A stretch of 64,000 nucleotides of DNA from Elmis aenea (lineage: Eukaryota > Arthropoda > Insecta > Coleoptera > Elmidae): NCBI GenBank assembly GCA_947652605.1, contig OX393577.1:48893494-48957493 (forward strand). The letters are read 5' to 3'. The first letter of the stretch is position 1, and the number at the start of each line of letters is the position of its first letter. Below are positions 46,341 to 56,665 of this stretch, piece after piece. The translations under genes were made by a program, and so were the position numbers. The notes under the pieces are model-generated. The model saw only the letters and a list, made by a program, of their open reading frames with translations. It was not told the origin of the DNA and did no database searches.

Positions 46341-46850
46341 GTTGTTTGTGGGGCTTGACATTCTCACCGAATGTGGTAACCTGTAAGGTGATGTTGTATA
46401 CCAAATTTGGTTTAATTATTTCTACTGGTTGAGAAACGGTTAAACATTATCGATATTTTTTCTAAAATTTCAACACCTTGTATCTTTAAAATGAAGCGTT
46501 TATGGACCCATGTTGATATGGAATATTCGATTTAAAATAAGTTTTTGTGTCGACTGTTGAAGTCCTGCTACAAAAAAGTGGACCACCCTGTATAGCTTGG
46601 GAGAACATGCGATGCCCAGGAAAGCATATGCAGCGTATGGGAGGAAAAAATCAAAAAGGATGACAAAGGAAAACTTAAAACAGCGGTTCTCAAACTGTAA
46701 GGCGCACCCCCTCAGGGGGCGCCGAAGCTGTATAGGAGGAGGCGTCAAATAAGTGAACAATTCATCAAGCTTTTGAGGCAAATAACATTTTAAGGTTTTT
46801 CTTCGCCACTTGTTTTAATGCTTGTAAAACCGAAGTTTAAATGAGCTTAG

Positions 46851-46967
46851 TCATATTTTAGTTTTTAATATTATAACAGGATTAGCACTGATGCTGGGCA
46901 TTTCTGATGCAGTAAAAGCTCCTTCGTCCTTAAGCTTACGTGTGCCACCAATTAAAAATCTGTCCAT
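46851..46967 (-). pseudogene. hAT transposase N-terminal scrap
   Basis: From the Met at 46967 the product begins MDRFLIGGTRKLKDEGAF, the familiar opening of many animal hAT transposases (MDRFL/MDKF start followed by a charged linker). It stops after 38 residues, and the BED finger and catalytic core are absent. Confidence 0.5.
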
Positions 46968-47224
46968 ATTAACTAAACGTGAACGTAAATATACAATAAT
47001 TTTTTTCAGCGTTTGAACTCCAACTGACAAACTCTCCAATCCTATGCAACACAGTCACGACGATACAACTAACTACTGACGCTGCTTTTATAGTCGCGCG
47101 TATTTTCAATCCAGAAAGTTAGATACGTATCTGCCGCAAACATTCGGGTATCAGTAGATCAGGTGATAATGTGGTGCGACTGCACCACATCGGCAGCGTA
47201 GCCAATATTGTCAAATCGAGTTAA

Positions 47225-48440
47225 CCCTTTCCATACTGCCAGTGGCGCGCCGTTGGTATTAATCGCCGGGGTGCGAACTCATTTCTGGCGCCTTAAATCC
47301 ATACTATTAATGACACGGATAAAAAATTTACAATTGGCAACAATCGATAGGGAGTAGAGAGAAGTTAGTGTTATTCGCTTCGCAAGCGTATTATAAACTA
47401 CTTTTACGTAGTAGTAAACGTAGGTTCGGAGTTCAGAAGCCTGTCGAAATATCGGGAACTTTTCAACATAAATTTCCGCTAGATGGCGATAAATCTACGA
47501 ATGAAATTTAGATTGACAATACATTAATTAACACTTTTCTACATTTTAAAATATTATACAGAGCGCTTTTTACGCTTGGTCAAAATAGTGAAACTTTGAA
47601 CACATAGAAACTCATTTTTCTTTTAATACAACACCCTATATTTTCTTAGTCTCATAGAAAATTGTCCTTCAAAAACAATAACTAAAATTGATATTTTCCG
47701 AGATATCGCGGTTTTCATCAAATCTGGAACATACGATAACGGTCAGATACCAAATTTTATTGTAATATCTTCTTCAATAATATCTGTGTTTCCATACTTA
47801 TGCGCTACTTCAGCGCGCTTTTTTGGCGAGTCAAGCAACAATTCACCTGGTCACCCTGAGTGCAAGTGCTATTCCTTTTGTTCAGCTCGAATCGTATTGA
47901 AGCAAATTATTAAAAAAAAAAAACCGCTGCATTCCTTCGGCCTCCTTTCGCTTTTGCATGAAAACATATAAAGGCACAATTTTATATCGTTGCCCTAATT
48001 GACCGCGCCCGGGTGCAGAGCACTCCTTGCACCCCCGGCACGGCGCGCCCCTGCATACTGCTGGTATATATATGTACCATCGAAAGTTTGTAAAATACTA
48101 GAACTTTAATTTATCATTGTGAATGGTTCTGATATGTACCAGTCAGTTTTATAGGTCTACCTAGTGTCAAATTATACAGTTTACGCTGCAAGTGCGGCCC
48201 CTGAAGTATTTTACACAACACAACAAGACAATTTGGTTTTGTTAGACACTGGTGGTACTTATAAATACCACACTATAACCACATATAACCCTAGTGGTAC
48301 ATATATGTACCACCTTCTCCAAGAGAATCTGTTTGAAATTATTTTTTTTTTTTTGCAATAAATCTTTTTATACTTTATTAAGCCAAAATATTACCGAAAA
48401 TATTTGAAAACCTTATTCTTCAAATACCGTATTGAAAGGG
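47225..48440. mobile_element. piggyBac-type element with TTAA target, itself interrupted
   Basis: The left end CCCTTTCCATACTGCC follows TTAA (47221-47224). The right end CCGTATTGAAAGGG is followed by T then TTAA (48442-48445). Subterminal palindromes of the type GGTACATATATGTACC are at 48296-48311, with related GGTATATATATGTACC at 48063-48078. 47500-47815 is a fragment of the FB1-type repeat inserted inside. Confidence 0.75.
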
Positions 48441-48603
48441 TTTAAGTTTCTGTTTATTGCGTTATTATCATATATCTTATATTATGCAGGGGGCGCAGAA
48501 TCATTCAAAGTAAAAAAGGGGGGCGCGAAATACGAAAGTTTGAGAACCGCTGACTTGAAATGAGAAGATAAAGAAGCCGCCATGAACAGAGGGATCATGT
48601 AAT

Positions 48604-49077
48604 AGGCCGTTTACACACACGGTTTTGCACATGGTTTTGCTGACTTGGTTTTGCACATATGCAAAACCAAGTCAGCAAAACCATGTGCAAAACTGTGTGT
48701 GTAATAGGCCGTTTACACATACGGTTTTGCACATGGTTAAAACCGTGTGTGTGAACGCGTGTATGAATCTAGCGTTGCTAGATTTCTTGGTTTTGCATAT
48801 GTGCAAAACCGTGAGTGTAAACGCAACTTGGTTTTGCATGCTTGGTTTTGTTCACTGCGCATGCGCTACTTTACATTTCAATCCATTGTACATGCGCATC
48901 GTCATCCATTGAATGCGTATACAAGCGAGCTAGTCACTCAGCGTTTGACGACACAAATGATTACAGTAAAACCATGTGCAAAACCGTACGTGTAAACGAG
49001 TACGCGATCATGTGCAAAACCAAGCCACAAAAACAGTGTGCAAAACCATGTGCAAAACCGTGTGTGTAAACGGCCTT
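48604..49077. mobile_element. Palindrome-rich TIR element (GTGCAAAACC family)
   Basis: The termini are TAGGCCGTTTACACACACGG and CCGTGTGTGTAAACGGCCT. The words TTTTGCACATGG and CCATGTGCAAAA recur about a dozen times in both orientations, so the left 80 bp alone forms a strong hairpin (TTGGTTTTGCACATATGCAAAACCAA core). A second copy of the left terminus begins at 48705, suggesting duplication or self-insertion. Target duplication unclear (TAA or TTA possible). No coding role is evident. Confidence 0.7.
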
Positions 49078-49126
49078 TTAAGCAAAGTTAGAGAGCTAAC
49101 AAAAACTGTGACAAGCATCCTCAAGC

Positions 49127-49335
49127 CAGGGTTGCCATATTTGGCGATTTATCGCCATTTGGGCTACACGTGGCACTTATTTGGCGTATCAGTTAAGTGT
49201 GTGGTGACTGGCATTACATTTGGCGATTTGGGGCGGCACTTTTCGCTTACCCAAACGGGGTAAAAATGAAAATCTCGGAGTAATGAAGGATCAGCAGATG
49301 GTCAAATTTTATTACGGAAAGGAATGGCAACCCTG
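49127..49335. mobile_element. hAT-like short element or outer hAT left end
   Basis: The ends are CAGGGTTGCCATATTTGGCG and AATGGCAACCCTG, and TTTGGCG words repeat inside. Flanking octamers CCTCAAGC and TTTTTAAC do not match. It is either an old MITE or the left terminus of the hAT whose transposase follows at 49538. Confidence 0.55.
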
Positions 49336-50999
49336 TTTTTAACGTGTATCCAAAGTTAATTACGCGGTGTAATTTATGTACAAGTACAAGTTATTTACAG
49401 CTTTTCCATAATAATATACGTGTAGCCTGCAACTTCAGCATTATTTCGCGGGTGCCTTATTTAGTTATTATTATGTTATGTTAGCATTTTATTATCATTG
49501 TGTTTAACATGTATTATTCTTTTATGTTGTAGGATTAGTTATGGGCAAATATTTAGGCGATTTCAAGTCCGAATGGACGAAAGAGAGACATTATGCATCA
49601 AATACAATAATTGTTCCGAAGACAAACAGAGTTAAACATTATTGTAAGCAAGTAAAAACCAAAATTGTTACATGTATATAGATATATATATTTTTTTAAT
49701 TTTACAGTTCAATCGAAATTTTCCATGTATATTCAACAACATACTTCAATTAGGCGTGTGCAACTTGGTGACTTACTAAAAGTTGAAGGTACGGGAAGTG
49801 CATTAGCTAAGGTAGAATTAAATCGTACTAAATGCTCCAGCTTTATTAAAAATGTGTTAGGTCCGGCGTATTTGGAAGAGATTATTTCAAATATTGGTAA
49901 TAAACATTTTGCAATTATTTTGGACGAAAGTACAGATGTTAGTGTCAATAAATACATGGCAGTTTCCTTCAGATATTTTGATAATAAACAAATTGTGACT
50001 GATTTTCTTGCGTTGTTGGAAGTTGAGAGGGCAACAGCGATAGAATTATTTAATTCTTTAGATCAATATTTGACAAAATTATAGTTACCGTTAGACAAAA
50101 TAATTGCTTTGGGTACAGACGGTGAACCAATTTATGTGGGAAGCATAATTCTGTCTATAGGCTGTTAAAAGATAAATATTGTCCCAATTTGATATTATTA
50201 AAATGCATATTATGTCATGCCATACATTTATGTGTTTCAAAAGCCAGCACTCATCTTCCTAGTTGTTTGGATTTTCTTGCCCAGGAAATCTATGGCTGGT
50301 TCAGCAATTCTTCTTTAAGGAAAATACAATATTAAAAAAATTCGATTTAATTAATATAAATGAAAACAAAACATTTAAATCGTTTGTCAAGTTGGCAGAC
50401 ACTCGATGGCTTTCGAGATACAATGTTATAAAAAGAATTCAAGAGCACTGGCTTTAGGGTTGCCAGAAGTTGAAAGTGTAAAAAGAGAACTCTTCAAAAA
50501 AAAAAAGAGAACAAAAAGAGGGCGTTGTTCGGTGTATGGTTTATGGAAATATGAAAGTATAATATTTATTCACATCCATAAACAATAATCTTTTTGCTAC
50601 ATAGTAAATAAAAACAAAATTTGCAAAAAATAACATTTTAATGTAAACATATTTAACTTAAACAAAACAGAACATTAATTTATACTTTATACATAATAAA
50701 CTAAACAATAATTTTAAATTTACATTACTAAAAAAAGCCAAATCGATTTACTCCACTCGATTTTTTAAATTTTAGTGCCAAAGCATTTGATGCTTAACTT
50801 TGTATATTTAAGATTAATTTTCTTAATAATTAAAATTGGTACCACTAAATGACAAAAAAAACATATTTTGCCTGTCGAATAATAAACAATTTTTTTTGCT
50901 GAAGAACAATTATTTCTGGAATATACGAATATACCTACTCTTTTATGCATTTTATACGTTGTTAGATAAAAGATACACACATGTAGTAATACATTCTAC

Positions 51000-51235
51000 A
51001 ATATTTATTTTAATTTGAATTTAAATTTAAAAGGAATTTTGAAAAAGGACTGTATACTATTTTATCAATTTTCTCGACTTTTTGTTTTGTGGAGTTAATC
51101 GATTTGGCAACTGAGCGGTTCATATAATTGAGCCGCTCATTTGCGAATCGATAACACAAAACGTGGAGGAAATTGATACAATAGTATTCATTTTTAAACT
51201 TCCTTTTAAAATTTAAATTCAAATAAACATTGTAA
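51000..51235. repeat. Long imperfect hairpin within the nested hAT
   Basis: Left words ACTATTTTATCAATTTTCTC, TTAATCGATT and GAGCGGTTCA pair with TGAGCCGCTC, AATCGATAA and GAAATTGATACAATAGT on the right. The stem is around 100 bp with about 85 percent pairing by eye and a short AT loop near 51128. Confidence 0.6.
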
Positions 51236-51418
51236 AAATGTATAAGTATCTAACGACGTATAAAATGCTTAAACTAGTACATCCCTGGAATAATTGTTTA
51301 TTTTAAAATAGATAATTTATTATTCGAGGGTCAAAATGTTTTTTGACATTCAGTGGTATTAAACCTAATTATTAAGGAATTTTAATTTAAACATAATAAG
51401 GTAAAAATGATTTTAAGT

Positions 51419-52722
51419 CAGGGACCCGAACCGGTAAGAATAACGGTTCAGTTCCGGTTACCGGTTCGATAAATTTTAACTTTTCGGTTTACGTTCCGAA
51501 CCACCGGTTTTTATTTTTTAATGATTCGGTAACCGGTTCGGCGGTAACGGTTCAGTTCCGGTTTCGGTTCAATACGTTTTTTTTTTTTAGTACAAAATGT
51601 ATAAAAATAGTAATAAAACATAAACCCACAACATATAAATTTTATTTATATTTAAACTTCAAACTCTTTATATATATAACCTAACCTTACCTTGATATAT
51701 ACTGCGCCATCTAACAAACATTATTGCAACAAACAGGCGGTAAAACTAAATTTTAATTTCTGAGTACAAAATAACAAAACACATTACAATTTTATTTATA
51801 TACAAATTTGTGTTTGTTTTGTAGAGTATTAAATAAAACTGTCAAATTAAGTCAGTGTAATATCGAGGGTCTCATATCGGGGTAGCTTATGCGCCAAAAA
51901 TACAAAAATGGAGATTCTTCGCCAAAAATGTGTTAAACTGAAGGAAAAACAAATCTTTGTATGTTAGAAAAATCAACATATTTTGATATAAGTTAACTTG
52001 AACAGCATGGGGATCTCGTAAACGGTAAGAGATACAGACTTGGTTAAATGGGTCAAAGTGATCTATGATTTAAAAGCAACTATTCCATGAAAAAAATCTT
52101 GAAAAAATTTCAAATGTATTCACTGACAAAACCTACAAAACAATCATGTAATTCGTGTGGAAATTTAGTTAGTATAGTACTCTTAGTAATATAAAGTTAT
52201 ACTTACAGTTTTCCAAATTAGAAGCAATAACTAACCATTTATAAAAGTACGTAAGCGCACGCCATTTCAAAGTAGGTACAGTACTATGTGCAATGCCGCA
52301 TTATACAGTCCATTCAACAAGTTTAAACCTGCGGTTTGTAGTGAAAGACGGCTTGACGAGCAAGAGCGCCTGCGTTCTATTAATCGCGGTAAAGAATACA
52401 TTATTCAAATACGACTGTGATAGACGATGCATATTTAATTATTTACAAATTGAACTGTCTTAAATATTTTCTTTTTATCTACGGTAAGATGTAATCAAAA
52501 ATTACGAAAAAAATAAAATCCAATTTTTTATAAAAAATATCGTTCCGAACCGGTTTTTTAACCGGTTGTAGCGGTTTTAAGCGGTTCACGCCAGTCGGTT
52601 CGGTTCGGTTTTGCGGTTTTGTGATTTCTTAACTAAGAGGTTCAGTTCCGGTTCACGGTTCATGAAAAAGGCACCGGTTCGTTCCGGTTTTTGTTCCGGT
52701 TCCGGTTCGGTTCGGGTCCCTG
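51419..52722. mobile_element. Third-level hAT-type element, CCGGTTC-rich ends
   Basis: The ends are CAGGGACCCGAACCGG and GGTTCGGGTCCCTG, flanked by exact TTTTAAGT copies (51411-51418 and 52723-52730). Both termini have dense arrays of CGGTTC/GAACCG words (51430-51570 and 52545-52715). The 1.3-kb interior is AT-rich and non-coding, and includes a GCATGGGGATCTCGTAAACG segment akin to the FB3 left end. Confidence 0.92.
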
Positions 52723-52832
52723 TTTTAAGTTCATTGGCACTAAAATTTTTAAAAAATCAAAAAGTGGAGTTAATCGTTTTGGCCTATAAACGGCTGTTAT
52801 ATAACTTTTTTTTAAATTACAGTAAGGTTTTC

Positions 52833-53309
52833 TTAGTTATTCTCAGTCTCAGTCTCATATTTTTTCGAACTAATTACTTCTTTTAAAAATTTCACATTAC
52901 TTTTTATTTCACAAAAAAATTGCTTGCACGTTATATCTTTATAATTGTAAGTCACAGATAACATTGATTTAATACTTTCAATATTGAGTCGATTTCTTTC
53001 TTTTGTCCACTGTGCCCCAATCATTGAAAATAATCTCTCTACATTTCCATTGTGTTCCGGTATTGCAAAATAATAATAACATATTTTCAATATTTCAGAA
53101 TAAAATTCTAAATTATTTGATTGTTTTAAATATGAAACCCATTTTAAATTTGGTGACATTTTTATAAATTCATAGCTACGAATATTCTCTTCAATATATT
53201 TATTTCCAACAGAAACTTTTGTATTACATACAGAACAAAATGCTTCGTATTTAAAACACGTATATTTAGCTTGTAATTCAGGGGTAAATGTGCATTTTCT
53301 TTTACTCAT
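52833..53309 (-). CDS. hAT transposase with central deletion (N- and C-termini fused)
   Basis: From the Met at 53309 the 158-residue product begins MSKRKCTFTPELQAKY, then a FCSVCNTKVSVG segment that looks like half of a BED-type zinc finger. It passes directly, around residue 55, into the C-terminal hAT dimerisation region: YFAIPEHNGNVERLFSMIG, then WTKERNRLNIESI and LSVTYNYKD. The DDE catalytic core (about 400 residues in family members) is missing without breaking the frame. I start at 53309 instead of the upstream Met at 53369 because MSKRK matches family starts. Such truncated proteins may bind DNA or dimerise and act as repressors in other systems; for this one that is only inference. 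Confidence 0.75.
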   Translation of the reverse strand: MSKRKCTFTPELQAKYTCFKYEAFCSVCNTKVSVGNKYIEENIRSYEFIKMSPNLKWVSYLKQSNNLEFYSEILKICYYYFAIPEHNGNVERLFSMIGAQWTKERNRLNIESIKSMLSVTYNYKDITCKQFFCEIKSNVKFLKEVISSKKYETETENN

Positions 53310-53762
53310 GGTTGTTGATTGTAAAACACTAAACACTATCCTTATAATTATAAATATAATGGCTGTCACTGACTTTATACTGTCTTGCTGTCACTTAATT
53401 GTAAACGTTTGTACCCAATGGTTTGTACCGCGTTAAAAAAATATAACCTTACCTATCGGTAGATGGCGTAACATTTTGTGTCTAAAATGGTCGATTGCCA
53501 TTAATTGACAACAGAGGACGGTGCGGTATAAAAAAAAGTAAAAAAGATTTGACAAACAAAAAGTAACTACGGAAAAAAGAGGACAAAAAGTAAATACGGG
53601 AAAAAAGAGGACAAAAAAAGATCAGAATAAAAAAAGAGAGTGAACAAAAAGATCGGTACAAAAAAAGAGGACATGTTCTCTTTAAAAGAGATATTCTGGC
53701 CACCCTAACTGGCTTGAATTAAAAACTTTTTTTAATGTGGCTGGCCAAAATGAGAAATGCTA

Positions 53763-53804
53763 TTATTGTCTAATGCGCTTGAGCCTCAAGCGCATTCGAC
53801 AATA
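53763..53804. repeat. Palindrome in the hAT relic
   Basis: AATGCGCTTGAG-C-CTCAAGCGCATT (53772-53796) is a perfect inverted repeat with a one-base centre, extended by TATTGTC and GACAATA outside one mismatch. Confidence 0.85.
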
Positions 53805-53986
53805 AGAAGTAGAACAGTCATCTGATGTATTAGTTGGCAGTGCACATCCTAATATGGCCGCAGAAGGGGCTTTTTTTAAATGTAATAAAACATTTGTTAC
53901 GAAAAATTGTCCCTGTTTTGTTATTATTAAATAGTTATATTTGCGACGCATCTTGTACATTTATGAATTAATCTTTATACTTTCAG

Positions 53987-54324
53987 ATGCTTGCGACGGC
54001 GGCAGTCCACCAACACGACCACCACCACCTACAACACCAGCACCACCACCACCTACAACACCAGCACCAGCACCACCTACAACACCAGCACCACCACCAC
54101 CTACAACACCAGCACCTCCACCACCTACAACACCAGCACCTCCAACACCAACACCTCCAACACCAACACCTCCAACATCAACAACACGACCGAAGTGGTG
54201 GTCGACAACAATACCTACAACAACACCAACACCACCGTGTGGGAGTTGGTCGACAACACTAGTGCCTGGTTTGAGTTCTCTGGTAGAACTTCCAAACATG
54301 GACGACAAAGCTGTAAGATTCGCT
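53987..54324 (+). CDS. Protease homologue exon 2: Pro/Thr-rich linker
   Basis: The acceptor TTTCAG at 53981-53986 precedes it. Opens DACDGGSPPTRPP, followed by about nine repeats of the type PPPPTTPA/PAPPTTP, then PTPTPP units, then TRPKWWSTTIP and a non-repetitive stretch GLSSLVELPNMDDKAVRFA leading into the protease domain. The repeats come from a DNA minisatellite (CCACCTACAACACCAGCA unit) and give a likely O-glycosylated, extended linker. It exits at a GTAAGT donor at 54325 in phase 0. Overlapping His/Gln-rich or Asn/Thr-rich ORFs in other frames are by-products of the same repeat. Confidence 0.8.
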
Positions 54325-54392
54325 GTAAGTAAAATGACCTGAAGCTGTCTTTAAATAAATTACCCCAACATCTGTGAATTATCTTCTTTTAG

Positions 54393-54493
54393 GTAACGCT
54401 TATAGATAACGATAGTGATCAAACCCCTCGATGCTCTGGATCCATTGTATCGCCCCACTTTGCTGTTACTTGTTGCTTAAATTGTCTTCTAGA
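54393..54493 (+). CDS. Protease homologue exon 3: S1 N-terminal barrel, His region altered
   Basis: Bounded by a TTTTAG acceptor and a GTAAGT donor (54494). Encodes VTLIDNDSDQTPRCSGSIV followed by SPHFAVTCCLNCLL. The C-S-G-S-I-V block is the usual CGGSLI of chymotrypsin-fold proteases. Directly after it the catalytic LTAAHC motif is expected; here VTCCLNC stands in its place, with no His. The extra Cys residues suggest a rewired disulphide pattern. It leaves in phase 2, completed by T of exon 4. Confidence 0.82.
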
Positions 54494-56620
54494 GTAAGTA
54501 GTTTTATGTTTGTGCTAAGAAAAACTGCTACTGGCATCGGTCAAATACGATAAAAAGTAACAACAAATTGAATATTTTGAGCTGCACAGGGTGTTTCTCT
54601 TTGCGATGTGGCATCTCCGTAAATTATTATAACGAAGTGACTGCCCGCACCGACCTAGTGCGGGTTTCACGCCCGGCTGACGTCACCTATATGACGTCCC
54701 AGACAACCGGGTTTATCGCTGAAACGATGTAGCAGCCGCACGGAACGTGTGCGGGTTTCACCCCACTTTGTCGTCAATTATATAAAAAGTCATTGATGTC
54801 GATCCGTACTTTTATTTAGCGCACCGTTTTTAAGTTATTACTTAATGGAGGACATTCTAGATATTTAGCTGTTATTTGAAACGAGCGTACATGGCGTACA
54901 TGTAGGAATAATTATTGTACAGACCATTTTTGAAATTATATACAATTATAGAAAAATGTTGATTATCATATCTCTTAACAATACAAATACTAAAGTCGTT
55001 TTTTAAATTTATAATAATTTTATTATTTTTTGCGGACGTTGGGATTTGTGTCTTGGTGTGCCAATTGTAAACCAGATCTCTTTGGACGACCTCTTCTCTT
55101 AATTTTATTTGGCATTACAATCCTAGTAATTACTTTATTTTATATAGTACATTTAAAAATGAGGTACCTACCCCTCTTTAATTTAATAATTTACATTTTA
55201 CAGTATTTTATATCAGAAAATTAAACTGATGGTTTGGTTAAACTCAACACCCTGCATAATTACAAGTATGTTTTGATTATACTGTATAAATCCATACACA
55301 GTGTAGGTACATTTAATCCATTTTAAAGGGGGTCAGAAGTAATGTAGGGTAGACTCTAGGGCATTAACTAGAAAACCCTTGTTATCTTTGCCAATATTTC
55401 GGGTTTATTTGAACCCGTTTTTTTTTTTTTAGTCACCAAGTCGAGAACCTTTTTTCTACCCAAAATTTTGACAAAATTCAGAGGTGAAGACTTTTAGAAG
55501 AACAATCGCCAAATGTCCAAACGACAGTGTTGGTAACCCTTTTAACACGATAAAGCCCCTATTATTCGATCCAGATTATTCAGATTATAAATACATCGAG
55601 AGTATTAATATGAACCTACATTAGCACAATACGCCTTTAAATAAAATTAAATTTGGCGTGATTATTTTGTACTTTTAGTAATAAATGTGGGATATGAAAT
55701 TTAAAAGTCCATTTACATTTTTGTTTTTGTTTCTTAGCAATTCATGGTACACCGCTAAATTGTAAACGGCGAAATGTTCGCTTTTGATCGTAATTAACAA
55801 TCAATCCAAAGCGAATAACTACAAAGTGTGAAACTGATTTTCGTATACTTATTGTAGTTTGTACAAACCATAGAACATAGATCATTACCGTCAAATGTTA
55901 TATTTTTGAACTGTTAAAACTGACCTAATTATGAAGTATTAAATTTTTTTAAGTCCTGCTCTATCAATATTTCATAAAAACTTATATAAATCAAAAACGA
56001 TTGATTTTAGGTACAAAAAAACCTTATACGTTTTTAAAACAATTTATTTTGCAACTAAAAATTATAAAAAATGCAGCGTGTTCCACTAAAAAAAAAAACA
56101 AAGTATTGAGCACATTTTTGTATAAATTTTGTGTATAATATGCAAGTACAAAAAATACATAATTTTTGATATCGAAAATAAACTTAATCGTCAAGTTTTT
56201 GTCAAATTTAAGTGTAAAAACTGATCGAAATTTAATGTGCTTTATTTTATTTATTGCGTAGGTAGGTACCTACCTATTTTTAATTGCTATTATTTTTTCA
56301 GTTTTTTTACAAACACTTCATAAAATGTTGAAAAAAATATCTTTTTTACCAGAAAAAGTTGATCTAAGCAGAAATGTGAATTATTAAAAATGTGAAACTG
56401 ATAAAATATTTTTCACATTAGCATTTATAAATTTATGATAAGTTCATGTTTCACATTTTACATTTAACAGGCCTAGTATACAATTACAGTAATATATTAC
56501 TTTTAGTAAAATACCAAATCCAATCGAAGTCGCTTATAACGCGGCTCGAATAGAACCTCGCAAACCCGTGTTATATGATAACCGCGGTATAACCGAATTG
56601 TTGAACATTTTATATTTATA
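54494..56620. other. Intron 3, first part, with a GC-rich structured segment
   Basis: 54641-54770 is a GC-rich segment of paired hairpins in an otherwise AT-rich intron, with TGACGTCA at 54678-54685 and TATATAAAAA at 54779-54788. A short ATGGAGGACATTC ORF start at 54845 stops after seven codons. 54850-56620 is AT-rich with no recognisable gene or repeat end. Confidence 0.4.
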
Positions 56621-56638
56621 TTTAACACGTTGTGCCAT

Positions 56639-56665
56639 ATGAGACAACATTAAATGTTGTCTCAT
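56639..56665. repeat. Perfect 27-bp palindrome with GAGAC words
   Basis: ATGAGACAACATT-A-AATGTTGTCTCAT is a perfect inverted repeat. More GAGAC/GTCTC words follow to 56780. A TTAA lies just upstream (56622-56625) with CACGTTGTGCC after it, and CACTTAACGTG near 56931 may be the partner end. That would make another TTAA element of about 310 bp. Confidence 0.6.

Larger units (their letters stand above)
46681..48552 (-). mobile_element. hAT element with 7/8 TSD, hosting a piggyBac-type element
   Basis: The ends are CAGCGGTTCTCAAACT and AGTTTGAGAACCGCTG, a perfect 16-bp inverted pair, flanked by ACTTAAAA (46673-46680) and ACTTGAAA (48553-48560). GC-rich GGGGGCGC words lie near both ends. Its interior keeps a short transposase start on the - strand and is interrupted at 47225-48440. 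Confidence 0.85.
50455..53707 (-). mobile_element. Nested hAT element with perfect 8-bp TSD
   Basis: It starts TAGGGTTGCCAGAAG and ends with the complement of TAGGGTGGCCAGAAT, flanked by exact ACTGGCTT copies (50447-50454 and 53708-53715). It splits the hAT transposase of the host element. The right subterminal region 53520-53690 is an array of GAGGACAAAAAGTA-type units, and the left has fewer. It carries its own reduced transposase ORF (52833-53309) and is interrupted by a third hAT-type element (51419-52722). Confidence 0.93.
49538..53795 (+). pseudogene. hAT transposase, split by a nested hAT
   Basis: 49540-49675 encodes a start reading MGKYLGDFKSEW and KTNRVKHYCK. 49700-50084 encodes the catalytic-domain entry with LNRTKCSSFIKNVLGPAYLE, then FAIILDESTDVS (first catalytic Asp region) and RYFDNKQIVTDFL. 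After a stop, LPLDKIIALGTDG (second Asp region), CHAIHLCVSKAS, and FVKLADTRWLSRYNVIKRI follow to 50454. The reading resumes after the insertion at 53716 as LELKTFFNVAGQNEKCYY and ends at 53795. Spacing and motifs match hAT transposases of the long animal type. Stops, shifts and the insertion make it dead. The C-terminal dimerisation domain is missing. Confidence 0.88.

Noticed and set aside
49127..49335. Complete hAT MITE
   Set aside because: Ends pair well but the flanking octamers differ, so I list it only as a possible element or an end of the neighbouring hAT.
53961..54332. Long overlapping ORFs (Gly/Val-rich on -, His/Gln-rich and Asn/Thr-rich on +)
   Set aside because: They are other-frame readings of the Pro/Thr-coding minisatellite of exon 2; only the Pro/Thr frame fits the splice sites and leads into the protease domain.
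54641..54770. tRNA-like or SINE promoter from the GGGTTTCACCCC word
   Set aside because: No proper A box at the right distance, and the word does not match the B-box consensus GGTTCGANTCC; no cloverleaf could be drawn.
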